From the NCBI GenBank assembly GCA_022736275.1, contig DZBJ01000014.1, positions 1 to 64,000 on the forward strand: a DNA stretch of 64,000 nt, in the 5' to 3' direction. The notes below the pieces were generated by a model. It did not search any database. It had not been told where the DNA came from and was given only the letters and a program-made list of their open reading frames with translations. The DNA is from Rikenella microfusus (GTDB taxonomy: Bacteria > Bacteroidota > Bacteroidia > Bacteroidales > VadinHA17). The translations under genes were made by a program, and so were the position numbers. Positions 40,859 to 48,475 of the stretch are shown here, in pieces (the first letter of the stretch is position 1; each line of letters starts with the position of its first letter).

Positions 40859-42714
40859 TACTCCAGCCGCACTACCACGCCGTCCATGGCGTTGCAGAGT
40901 ACCCTTCTGCCGTCCAGCGGCACGATGCTGTTAATCAGGCACGACGATATCCTGTGGCTCCAGAGCAGACTGCCGTCGCTCCTTGAAGCAGCGTGAACTA
41001 TCCCCTTGTCGGATGGGATGAAAATCACACCTCCCTTTTCAGATATCACCCCCGGAGCAATGTCATATCCTATGTTGAAACCCGATTTCCAGACTATTCT
41101 GGCTTCGGTGCCTTTTGTGTCAACCCCGATGACTGCACCGTTCATGGTTTTTGCCAGGATTAGGGTGCTGTCGGCTGAGATGCCCATTGATTCCCTTACA
41201 GTTTCCCCGCCGAGGTCGGAATGCCATATCAGCTCTCCGGTGAAGGCATCGAGACATGCCATCTTCCTGTCCGGAGCCACCACAAAGACCCTGCCTCCTG
41301 TCACCACCGGAACGCATGCGGCCGGTGAGAGCATTCTGTTGGTGTAACCGTTGTTCCACACCCATTTTGTCAGACCTGTCGCAGTATCGATGGCATACAG
41401 GCGGTTGTTCCATGTGCCGAAGATCAGCAATCCCTTATACACAACCGGAATGGTCTCCACGAACCCGTCTATAAGGCTGTTGCTCCAGAGGAGCCTTCCG
41501 TCAGTGATATCAAGTGCATAGCATTTTCCTGAAGAGCCTGTAATGAATACTCTGCCTCCGGCCGTCACCGGTGATGCCACCATGGGCTGTCCCGAGTCGA
41601 AGCGCCACATTGATTTCCCGCTCTTCAGATCCAGGGAATGCACCATTCCATCGGCTGATGCGACAATAACCCTTTTGCCGTCTCTTGCCGGGGTGCTGTA
41701 AATCTTGGCCCTGGTGTAGAATGTCCAGCGCACCTTCCCCTTTTTCAGGTCAAGAGCCTTGATCTCGCCGTCAGTGTTGGTGGTGATGGCCCGTTTCCCT
41801 GCCGGTATCGTTCCGGCGCCTATGTCACTCTTTTCTTGCAGGTGCCAGGCTTGTTTTGCCACCGGATATTTATCGTTCATCGAATAGTCCGGTCTTGGCC
41901 ACAACGTTGTGTCAGACAAGAAGTTGTGTTTTTCCAGTTTTACTGCAGCCCACGGTGACATGGTCACTGCTCCGGGATGACGTACAGCCGCCGTCAGGAG
42001 GGTATCTCCCATTATGGTCATGATGTTGTATCCCCCATACTCCTTGTCCGCTCGCAGGTTTGAACGTCCCATCAGTGCGGGTATGCCCTCGAAGTTCATC
42101 ACCCTGTTCGAGTGACCGTGGCCGCAGAGTGCCAGGCGCGTATCGAGCTTTTTAAGCCTGTCAGTCAGCTCGTACCAGTTGTTCAGACCGTTGTCAAGAG
42201 GGTAGTGATTAACTGATACCACCTTCAGATTCATGTTGGCCGGCACACTCAGCACCGAGTCAAGCCATACAAGATTCTCGCGCGGTATCTGCCCTGGACC
42301 CATCCTCATGTTGGGGCCGGAGTTGGTCCCGAGGAAGAGCCAGCCGTCATGCCTGAAGGCAAAGGCTTCGGCTCCGAAGATCTTGCGGAAGCTGTTGGCG
42401 CCGCTCTCCGACCACTTCGTGTCGTGGTTGCCCGGGATGATGTACCATGGTTTGCGTAGATCGTCAAGGATCTCCCTCGCAAGCAGAAGCTCACTGTCAG
42501 AGCCGAACTCCGTCACATCACCTGAGATGATCACGAAGGCCAGCGAGTCACCCTCATTGATGTCTGCCACGGTGCGCCGGAGATCCTCATCAGCACCCGC
42601 GCCTCCTATATGAGTGTCAGTTATCTGGGCAAAGTGGAAAGTGCCGTTCTGGCCCAGGGCCGTTGCAGATACCAGGCATATGATCAACGTAAGTAGGAGA
42701 ATCTGCTTTTTCAT
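40855..42714 (-). CDS. Exported metallophosphoesterase fused to a PQQ-like beta-propeller
   Basis: From the ATG at 42714 (619 residues) the protein has a signal peptide (L-L-L-T-L-I-I-C-L-V, cleavage near A-L-G-Q). A calcineurin-like phosphoesterase domain follows (I-T-D-T-H-I-G near 30, S-G-D-V-T-E near 65, P-G-N-H-D near 92, C-G-H-G-H-S near 190). After about residue 270 come seven or so PQQ-type propeller repeats (W-x-F-x-T, V-x-S-L-D-L-K-S-G-K, L-Y-A-I-D-T-A-T-G, M-A-C-L-D-A-F-T-G-E). It probably acts in the periplasm on phosphoesters, with the propeller as a binding scaffold. The fusion is uncommon and its substrate unknown. Confidence 0.85.
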   Translation of the reverse strand: MKKQILLLTLIICLVSATALGQNGTFHFAQITDTHIGGAGADEDLRRTVADINEGDSLAFVIISGDVTEFGSDSELLLAREILDDLRKPWYIIPGNHDTKWSESGANSFRKIFGAEAFAFRHDGWLFLGTNSGPNMRMGPGQIPRENLVWLDSVLSVPANMNLKVVSVNHYPLDNGLNNWYELTDRLKKLDTRLALCGHGHSNRVMNFEGIPALMGRSNLRADKEYGGYNIMTIMGDTLLTAAVRHPGAVTMSPWAAVKLEKHNFLSDTTLWPRPDYSMNDKYPVAKQAWHLQEKSDIGAGTIPAGKRAITTNTDGEIKALDLKKGKVRWTFYTRAKIYSTPARDGKRVIVASADGMVHSLDLKSGKSMWRFDSGQPMVASPVTAGGRVFITGSSGKCYALDITDGRLLWSNSLIDGFVETIPVVYKGLLIFGTWNNRLYAIDTATGLTKWVWNNGYTNRMLSPAACVPVVTGGRVFVVAPDRKMACLDAFTGELIWHSDLGGETVRESMGISADSTLILAKTMNGAVIGVDTKGTEARIVWKSGFNIGYDIAPGVISEKGGVIFIPSDKGIVHAASRSDGSLLWSHRISSCLINSIVPLDGRRVLCNAMDGVVVRLEY

Positions 42715-42797
42715 GATATTTTGCTTTTGAAAAGGCAAGATACCATGAAATCACAAAAAACAGTAATTTGGTATGAGAATCAATAAGGAGTCCCGAT

Positions 42798-43439
42798 ATG
42801 TGTTTTTCAGCAGGTGCAAGTTTTGCCGGAGGTGTTATGATAACAGCCATCGGTGTGATGACAGTCAGAAGGAACAGTGATCCGTCGCGCCGCATGTTCT
42901 CCGCCATACCGCTTATCTTCGGCGTACAGCAGATATCTGAAGGCTTCGTCTGGGTTGCCCTGCAGTCGTCAGGAAATGATCTGATGCTCACTATTGCCTC
43001 TTATCTCTTCCTCTTTGCGGCAGTTATCCTGTGGCCTGTCTACCTGCCGCTTTCCGTGATGCTCATGGAAAAAACAAAACTGAGAAGACAGATCATCTGG
43101 TTTCTGTTTATAACGGGCCTTGTGGCGGCCCTCTATTATGCCATAGGGATCCTGCTTTTCGATGTCACTCCTCAGATAAGCAGCCATCATATTAAATATG
43201 CCAATGAGTTTCCCAGGCCGCCGGCAAATTCGATATTTATCCTTTACCTTATTGCAACCCTGACCCCGTTGTTTGTCTCAAGTGTCAGAAAGATGTGGCT
43301 CCTGGGTCTCCTCATGACCATCTCCTGTCTCATCACAGGCATCTTTTTCAGGGAGTTTCTCACATCAGTGTGGTGTTTCTTCGCTGCGCTGATCAGTATG
43401 GTTATTTACTTGATCATTGCTGCCAGACAAACACACTGA
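42798..43439 (+). CDS. DUF6629-like integral membrane protein
   Basis: The 213-residue protein opens M-C-F-S-A-G-A-S-F-A-G-G, a signature start of this uncharacterised family. It has about seven hydrophobic segments (near 5-22, 35-52, 62-82, 92-112, 140-158, 163-180, 185-207). A conserved Q-Q-I-S-E-G segment follows the second. No enzyme motif is seen. It is divergent from the phosphoesterase fusion. Function unknown. Confidence 0.75.
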   Translation: MCFSAGASFAGGVMITAIGVMTVRRNSDPSRRMFSAIPLIFGVQQISEGFVWVALQSSGNDLMLTIASYLFLFAAVILWPVYLPLSVMLMEKTKLRRQIIWFLFITGLVAALYYAIGILLFDVTPQISSHHIKYANEFPRPPANSIFILYLIATLTPLFVSSVRKMWLLGLLMTISCLITGIFFREFLTSVWCFFAALISMVIYLIIAARQTH

Positions 43440-43499
43440 GCCATGAATGCTTATATCGCAAAATGGATATGAATTAGCTGATTTATAAAAACATACCTA

Positions 43500-43612
43500 A
43501 AACAGTTGTCAGATACCTGTTGTCCCGACGCACTTCGTGGCCGGGATTAAGCCTTCTCCTGCGTCGGAGTCCCAAACTGCTGACTGCCGACTCCACTATT
43601 GCCTATTGCCTA
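43500..43612. repeat. Intergenic mosaic repeat, copy 6
   Basis: CCCGACGCACTTCGTGGCCGGG resembles the hairpin of copies 5 and 7 with altered stem bases. GCCTTCTCCTGCGTCGGAGTCCCAAACTGC is shared with copy 8, and TGCCGACT and ATTGCCTATTGCC units follow. It lies upstream of the penicillin acylase remnant. Confidence 0.75.
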
Positions 43613-43670
43613 AAAATATTTCCATGTAACAGATTTTTCCTAACTTTTAGCAAATAATCTGAAAGAGGAC

Positions 43671-45468
43671 ATGAAAACTCCTGAACGATCATTAGTCTCA
43701 GGACTTCTTCTTCTGACGTCAGTTCTCTTATCCGGCTCTGTGACGGTCCCTGATAAAAGGAACAAACCATCACCTCAATATGATGCCACAGTCATACTGC
43801 CGGGTCTGACTGACAGCGTAACGGTCTTTCGCGATGAAAAGGGCATGCCGCACATATATGCCTCCTGTGAGCATGACCTCTACATGACAACGGGCTATGT
43901 CACAGCCCAGGAACGCCTCTGGCAGATGGACCTGGTACGCCGGAGTGCTGCAGGCATATGCCGACGGATGGGGTCTGACCAACTTAAGGGTCGATGCCAT
44001 TGACCTTTACTCTGAGACATTAAACCCGGAGAACAGTAATCAGTACCTCCTCAACGGCCAATGGAGGGAGGTTACGAATGTGACTGAAATAATCAGCGTC
44101 AAGGGTGGTAAAAATGATACTGTGAATATCAGGTTCACTCACAGGGGACCGGTCATATCCGGCTTTATTGACCTCGACAGGATCTCATCCAAAATCAAAT
44201 GGCTGGGCTTTAATTATCTCAGGGGATTGAGAGATCTTGAAGAGATGGCACTGAGCATGAAGTGGGCGGGGTTTGATAAAGGTGATGAGATCAGGTCAGT
44301 CTACCTTCTCAACAGGGCAGCGGGATGGGATGACTTCAGGGAGGGACTGAAGACCTTCAGGTCATTATGCCAGAATTTTGCATATGCCGATACAGAGGGA
44401 AACATCGGGATGTATGCCGGGGGCGGTATTCCCCTGAGGGAGGGCAGCGGCATCATGATACGTGACGGCAGGACAGATCAGTTTGACTGGAAAGGGTATG
44501 TGTCTTTTGCACAGATGCCCTTCTCCCTTAACCCGGAAAACGGAACAGTTGCCTCAGCAAATAACCGGACGGCGGGAGATGATTATCCGTACTTCATCAG
44601 CCACAGTTACGATCTGCCTTACAGGATAAACCGTATAAGGGAGATGCTTGATGAAAAAAAGATACTTGGAATAGAGAACTTTAAAACCATGCTGGCTGAC
44701 CAGCACTCTGATTATGCCCGGTTGGTGGTCCCATACATACTCAGGATTGACGACAGGCAGGGCAAGCTGACATCTCTTGAATTGCAGGCCCTTGATGCTT
44801 TTAGAAAGTGGGACTATGAAATGGATCCGTCACTTACAGCACCCACTGTCTTTGAGATTTTCAGGCGATATTTCATGCAGAATCTCCTGGCAGACGAGTT
44901 GGGCGGGCTCTATGATCAGCTCTGGGACATAGGGGGTGAATTCTATATCTACAGGATCCTGACCGGCCAGCCCGACAGATGGGTCAATAATGTAAATACC
45001 ACGGAGCAGGAAACACTCGATGATATTGTCCTTCTGAGCTTCAGCGAGGCTGTCAGGTCACTGGCAAGAGAATATGGCAGTGATCCCTCCGGCTGGAGCT
45101 GGGGCAAAATCCATACCCTCACCCTGATGCACCCCATGGGTTCAGTCAGGATACTGCAGTCACTGTTCAAACTCAATTCCCCGGAATATCCGGTAGGAGG
45201 AAGTGATCATACAGTATGTCCTTATTTTACATATAAGGCTGATTTTAAGGCAGTAAACGGGGCTTCGATGAGATACATCTACAATACTGCCAACTGGGAT
45301 GAGTCGATTTGTGTCATCCCGGGCGGAAACTCAGGTGTGCCCTGGAGCGAGTTCTACCTTTCACAGGCTGATGCATATGTTGAGGGCAGGTTCTACAAGG
45401 ACCATTTTTCAAAGGAGGCCGTGTCAGCCGCGACGAAATATACACTGATCCTCATGCCCGGTCAGTAG
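43671..45468 (+). pseudogene. Penicillin acylase family gene with internal deletion and frameshift
   Basis: Reading from 43671 gives a signal peptide and the family's alpha-chain start: V-F-R-D-E-K-G-M-P-H-I-Y-A, then T-A-Q-E-R-L-W-Q-M-D-L-V-R-R. Near 43950 similarity switches to another frame with G-W-G-L-T-N-L-R-V-D-A-I-D-L-Y-S-E. In intact enzymes that segment lies more than 200 residues further on, beyond the autocatalytic beta-chain Ser. The rest continues open to 45468 (H-R-G-P-V-I-S near 44140, A-N-N-R-T near 44560, G-G-S-D-H-T near 45200). The linker peptide and catalytic Ser-Asn-x-Trp site are missing, so no active acylase can form. The open 3' frame suggests the damage is recent. 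Confidence 0.85.
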
Positions 45469-45469
45469 A

Positions 45470-45521
45470 CGGGCCGGGTGCAGATGATGACCCCTTCCCT
45501 GTTTTGTCTCAGGCCGGCCCG
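45470..45521. other. Long-loop stem after the penicillin acylase remnant
   Basis: CGGGCCGG (45470-45477) is complementary to CCGGCCCG (45514-45521). It lies directly after the stop at 45466-45468 and could act as a terminator stem, but no T-tract follows closely. Confidence 0.4.
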
Positions 45522-45558
45522 GTTGATAATTATCTAAACTATCTTCTAATATTTGGGT

Positions 45559-45566
45559 TAAATTTG
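45559..45566 (+). promoter_or_regulatory. Predicted -7 box (TAAATTTG) for the histone-H1-like DUF2934 gene
   Basis: An exact TAnnTTTG match 39 bases before the ATG at 45606. Confidence 0.5.
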
Positions 45567-45605
45567 TAATAGAGCTACAAACTACAATCGACTAAAAACA
45601 GGATA

Positions 45606-45938
45606 ATGAAAACTTCAAAACCAAAGCGGAGTGTCGGCCGCCCCAAGAAAGCTGCCACTCCTGAAAAGACTGAGAAGGCCGCAAAAAGCACCCCGGCAAA
45701 AAAGTCCGCCTCATCAAAGAGAGTTACATCAGGGAAAGTTACAGCAGCAGCAAAGGCGCCGGCAAAAACATCCCGCACCAGGAAAGCCCCTGTGGTGAAG
45801 CACGAACCGACTGAAGAGGAGATCAGGGCCAGGGCCAGGGAGATATACAACGAGCGAGTCGGCAGGGGAGAATTCGGCTCCCCGGAAGACGACTGGTTCA
45901 GGGCTGTGGAGTCGCTGAAAGGAAAGAAGCAAGGCTAG
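45606..45938 (+). CDS. Lys/Ala-rich DNA-binding-like N-terminus fused to a DUF2934 domain
   Basis: This 110-residue protein starts with an AT-hook-like G-R-P-K-K (residues 11-15). About 50 residues follow of Lys, Ala, Pro, Ser and Thr, as in histone H1-like bacterial proteins. The last 45 residues are a DUF2934 module: E-E-E-I-R-A-R-A-R-E-I-Y-N, then G-S-P-E-D-D-W-F-R-A. A second DUF2934 protein is at 60638-60865. DUF2934 has no settled function; the AT-hook suggests nucleoid binding (inference). It lies 22 bases upstream of the TspO-like gene. Confidence 0.75.
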   Translation: MKTSKPKRSVGRPKKAATPEKTEKAAKSTPAKKSASSKRVTSGKVTAAAKAPAKTSRTRKAPVVKHEPTEEEIRARAREIYNERVGRGEFGSPEDDWFRAVESLKGKKQG

Positions 45939-45960
45939 TCTACAGGTCAAACCGCAAATC

Positions 45961-46683
45961 ATGAAATATCTTAACATCCTTTTCTTCGCCGCCATGATAG
46001 TCATGAACTACCTGGCAAATGCGCTACCTCTAAATGGAAAAACCACGGGTGAGCTCTCTGATGCTTACCCGAACCTCTTTGTCCCGGCCGGTGTCACATT
46101 CTCGATATGGGGTATCATTTACATAATGCTGATCATTTTCTGCGTGGTGCAGTTCACCACAGCAAATCAGGCTGTCATATCGCGCTTCGGATGGCTCTTC
46201 GGTATTACATGCCTGTTCAATGCCCTATGGATTGTTGCGTGGCACTATGAAAGGCTTCCGCTCTCTCTCATACTGATGCTCGGACTCCTGGTGTCACTCA
46301 TCTGGATCAACATTTTCATTAAGGATATGCCATACGGATTCATTAAGGCGGCCTTCGGTATCTATCTCGGCTGGATATGTATTGCCACCATTGCCAATGT
46401 CACGGCCCTGCTGGTCAATTACGGCTGGGGCGGCTTCGGCATCTCTGAAGAGACCTGGACCATAATCATGATCATCATCGGTACACTCGTGGTGGCTCTT
46501 GCCATATGGCGGTTTGATAATCCTTTTATCGGACTCTCGGTGGTATGGGCATTCATTGGCATTATGATAAAACGTTCGTCCGACGTCAGATCGATATTCC
46601 TCAGTGCAGCCGTGGCCATGATACTGGTGTCAGCAGTGCTTACCCTCACCTTCTTCCGAAAGCGACTAGGTCTGGTTGCATAG
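45961..46683 (+). CDS. TspO/MBR-related tryptophan-rich membrane protein
   Basis: The 240-residue protein has seven hydrophobic segments and the related-family opening (I-V-M-N-Y-L-A-N-A-L, then P-A-G-V-T-F-S-I-W-G-I-I-Y near 37). A W-I-V-A-W-H-Y segment near 91 is followed by W-I-C-I-A-T-I-A-N-V-T near 139. TspO-type proteins bind porphyrins or other hydrophobic ligands; this longer form (classical TspO is about 160) is common in Bacteroidota with unknown role. Confidence 0.78.
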   Translation: MKYLNILFFAAMIVMNYLANALPLNGKTTGELSDAYPNLFVPAGVTFSIWGIIYIMLIIFCVVQFTTANQAVISRFGWLFGITCLFNALWIVAWHYERLPLSLILMLGLLVSLIWINIFIKDMPYGFIKAAFGIYLGWICIATIANVTALLVNYGWGGFGISEETWTIIMIIIGTLVVALAIWRFDNPFIGLSVVWAFIGIMIKRSSDVRSIFLSAAVAMILVSAVLTLTFFRKRLGLVA

Positions 46684-46786
46684 GAAGGATATTATCATAA
46701 TTCTGACAATATTACCTTTGCGGAACATTCAGGCCATGCTAAGTGTTATGGAGTAAACTTTGACAGCCAGTTAATACGGGACTATC

Positions 46787-47137
46787 ATGAAAATCAATGT
46801 AAATTCGGAAATACCTGCAGCCGGGGTGCAGGTGGAGGGTGCCAGCAATGTCAGGATGAAGATCCTCGTCGGCCCGGAGGATGGCTCAGGAAACATAATC
46901 ATGCGTCATTTCTTTGTAGCCCCGGGAGGCAACACCCCCTTTCACCACCATAACTATGAACATGTCATCAAGGTCGAACGCGGCCGCGGCATCGCCGTGG
47001 ATGAACATGGCAATGAACATGCAGTAGAGGAGGGGCAGAGCCTTTTCGTCAGGGCAGGCGACCTCCACCAGTTCAGGAACCCTTACCAGAGCGACTTCGA
47101 ATTCATCTGCATAATTCCCAATCCGGCTAATCTTTAA
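46787..47137 (+). CDS. Single-domain cupin protein
   Basis: The 116-residue protein has one cupin barrel. Motif 1 is F-H-H-H-N-Y-E-H-V near residue 51, with the metal-binding His and Glu. Motif 2 is A-G-D-L-H-Q-F-R-N near 93. Single cupins of this size bind a metal and small molecules or act as sensors; function not assignable. It ends four bases before the AIM24-like remnant and may once have shared its transcript. Confidence 0.82.
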   Translation: MKINVNSEIPAAGVQVEGASNVRMKILVGPEDGSGNIIMRHFFVAPGGNTPFHHHNYEHVIKVERGRGIAVDEHGNEHAVEEGQSLFVRAGDLHQFRNPYQSDFEFICIIPNPANL

Positions 47138-47141
47138 TCAT

Positions 47142-47501
47142 ATGATATCGCACGAAATTGACTACCGCATCTATGGCGACGACATACAGTTCGTTGAGAT
47201 AGAGCTTGATCAGAATGAAACTATTGTTGCTGAGGCAGGCACCATGGTGTACATGGAGCAGGGAATAACCTTCTAGACCAGGATGGGAGACGGTGCCTCG
47301 CCCGACCGCGGCATGATGGACAAGATCTTCCAGGCCGGCTCGAGGATACTCACCGGAGAGTCGCTCTTCCTGGCCACCATGAAGGGAACGGGAAAGGTAT
47401 GGCTGCAGTCGATGCCCATCCGCAAGCTGATCCGTGCCCTGGCACCCATGGGAGTCAACAGGGGCAAGGAGGCCAGCGGGCTGCTCGGCAATCTGTTTTA
47501 G
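47142..47501 (+). pseudogene. AIM24/TIGR00266-like gene with in-frame TAG and internal deletion
   Basis: The frame begins [18 protein letters not shown], a typical AIM24-family start, and is stopped by TAG at 47274-47276. The same frame continues with M-G-D-G-A-S, I-L-T-G-E-S-L-F-L-A and then M-K-G-T-G-K-V-W-L-Q-S-M-P. In intact members the L-T-G-E-S-L-F part belongs to the first third and G-K-V-W-L-Q-S to the end, about 130 residues apart. The middle is missing and its edges meet in frame. The total (119 codons) is half the usual length. Confidence 0.85.
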
Positions 47502-47502
47502 T

Positions 47503-47672
47503 AAGTTGAAAGTCCTTAAAGTCCATAAAGTCCTTAAAGTCCCGATACACTTCGTTATCGGGATTTGGCTTCGCCGAGCTCACCGCCTACCGGCGATTCG
47601 GTTCGTCGTTGCACCCTCAACCTGCGACCTAAGTACCTGACATTCAATTCTTAATTCTTAATTCTTCTCATA
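47503..47672. repeat. Intergenic mosaic repeat, copy 7
   Basis: AAAGTCCTTAAAGTCCATAAAGTCCTTAAAGTCC units are followed by the segment that matches copy 5 in inverted orientation (47532-47604), with the CCCGATA/TATCGGG hairpin. Then comes CAATTCTTAATTCTTAATTCTT, shared with copy 3. Confidence 0.8.
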
Positions 47673-47754
47673 GTTGTTTCTCAGGCAAGAAAAACTTGAC
47701 ATGGCCTTTCTGATGTCATAACTTTATCATAGCTAAATCCTTAAATAGCAAGTT

Positions 47755-48255
47755 ATGAAAAAAGCACCTCTTCTTGTCTCTGTTCTGGTGATGCTGCTGA
47801 CATCGTGCCAGCAGAAACCAGCGCCTGTCGCTGTTGATCCTGAAGCTGTAAAAGCTGAGCTGGCAATTTTTATGGATGAATATAATGCGGCATATAAAGT
47901 ATTAGATATCAATAAAATGACTGCATTATTCAACGACGATGCACTGTTTCTTGGAACTGATCCGGCGGAGATATGGGACAAGAATCAGATTATAGACTAT
48001 TTCTTGTCGTCCGGGTTTGACAGCACAACGATACTTGAATTTGAGATTGACAGACGGGAAATACGGGTTGCAGCGGATGGCAATTCCGCCATTATTGTGG
48101 AGCAATTTTATGTACCGTTAATGAGTCCGAAAATTGCTGTCAGGTGCATAGATAAAGTGGTGAAGACTGGTGATGGATGGAAGTTCGACTTCATCAGCTG
48201 GAATATGATTCCAAGAAATGAGGATCTCCCGAAACTCAACGCGGTGCTTGAGTAG
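47755..48255 (+). CDS. SnoaL/NTF2-like lipoprotein
   Basis: The 166-residue protein has a lipoprotein signal (V-M-L-L-T-S-C, Cys near 18) and an NTF2-like fold. It shows Y-N-A-A-Y-K-V-L-D-I-N-K-M-T-A-L-F-N-D-D-A-L-F near 45, and G-D-G-W-K-F-D-F-I-S-W-N near the end. Such domains bind small ligands or act as ketosteroid-isomerase-like enzymes. No catalytic residues can be assigned. It is visibly more AT-rich than its neighbours. Confidence 0.78.
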   Translation: MKKAPLLVSVLVMLLTSCQQKPAPVAVDPEAVKAELAIFMDEYNAAYKVLDINKMTALFNDDALFLGTDPAEIWDKNQIIDYFLSSGFDSTTILEFEIDRREIRVAADGNSAIIVEQFYVPLMSPKIAVRCIDKVVKTGDGWKFDFISWNMIPRNEDLPKLNAVLE

Positions 48256-48284
48256 GGAAGCGATCTTCATTATAAGTTGTATAG

Positions 48285-48475
48285 ATTGAAGACTACCCTC
48301 CCGATCCTCCAGCCGGCGGATGAGGGAATGAGCCTTCTCCTGCGTCGCAGACTCAAACTGCCGACTGAGGACTACACTATTGCCCTCCCTGCAAACTGGC
48401 TGCTTCGCTAAAATGATCCACCGGATCATTTCTTAACGCTCGCCCCTCTACTGCCTATTGCCTGACCTGCACGAC
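48285..48475. repeat. Intergenic mosaic repeat, copy 8
   Basis: It combines a part shared with copy 6 (GCCTTCTCCTGCGTCGCAGACTCAAACTGCC, 48332-48362) with a part shared with copy 1 (48385-48465). The copy 1 part includes a 9-bp stem at 48411-48431. The stop codon and last residues of the downstream-facing thioredoxin-domain gene lie inside it. Confidence 0.8.

Noticed and set aside
47274-47276. In-frame TAG as a recoded (pyrrolysine-like) codon in the AIM24-like gene
   Set aside because: The gene also lacks its middle third, no recoding signal is visible, and other genes in the window use TAG as a normal stop. A nonsense mutation in a dead gene is simpler.
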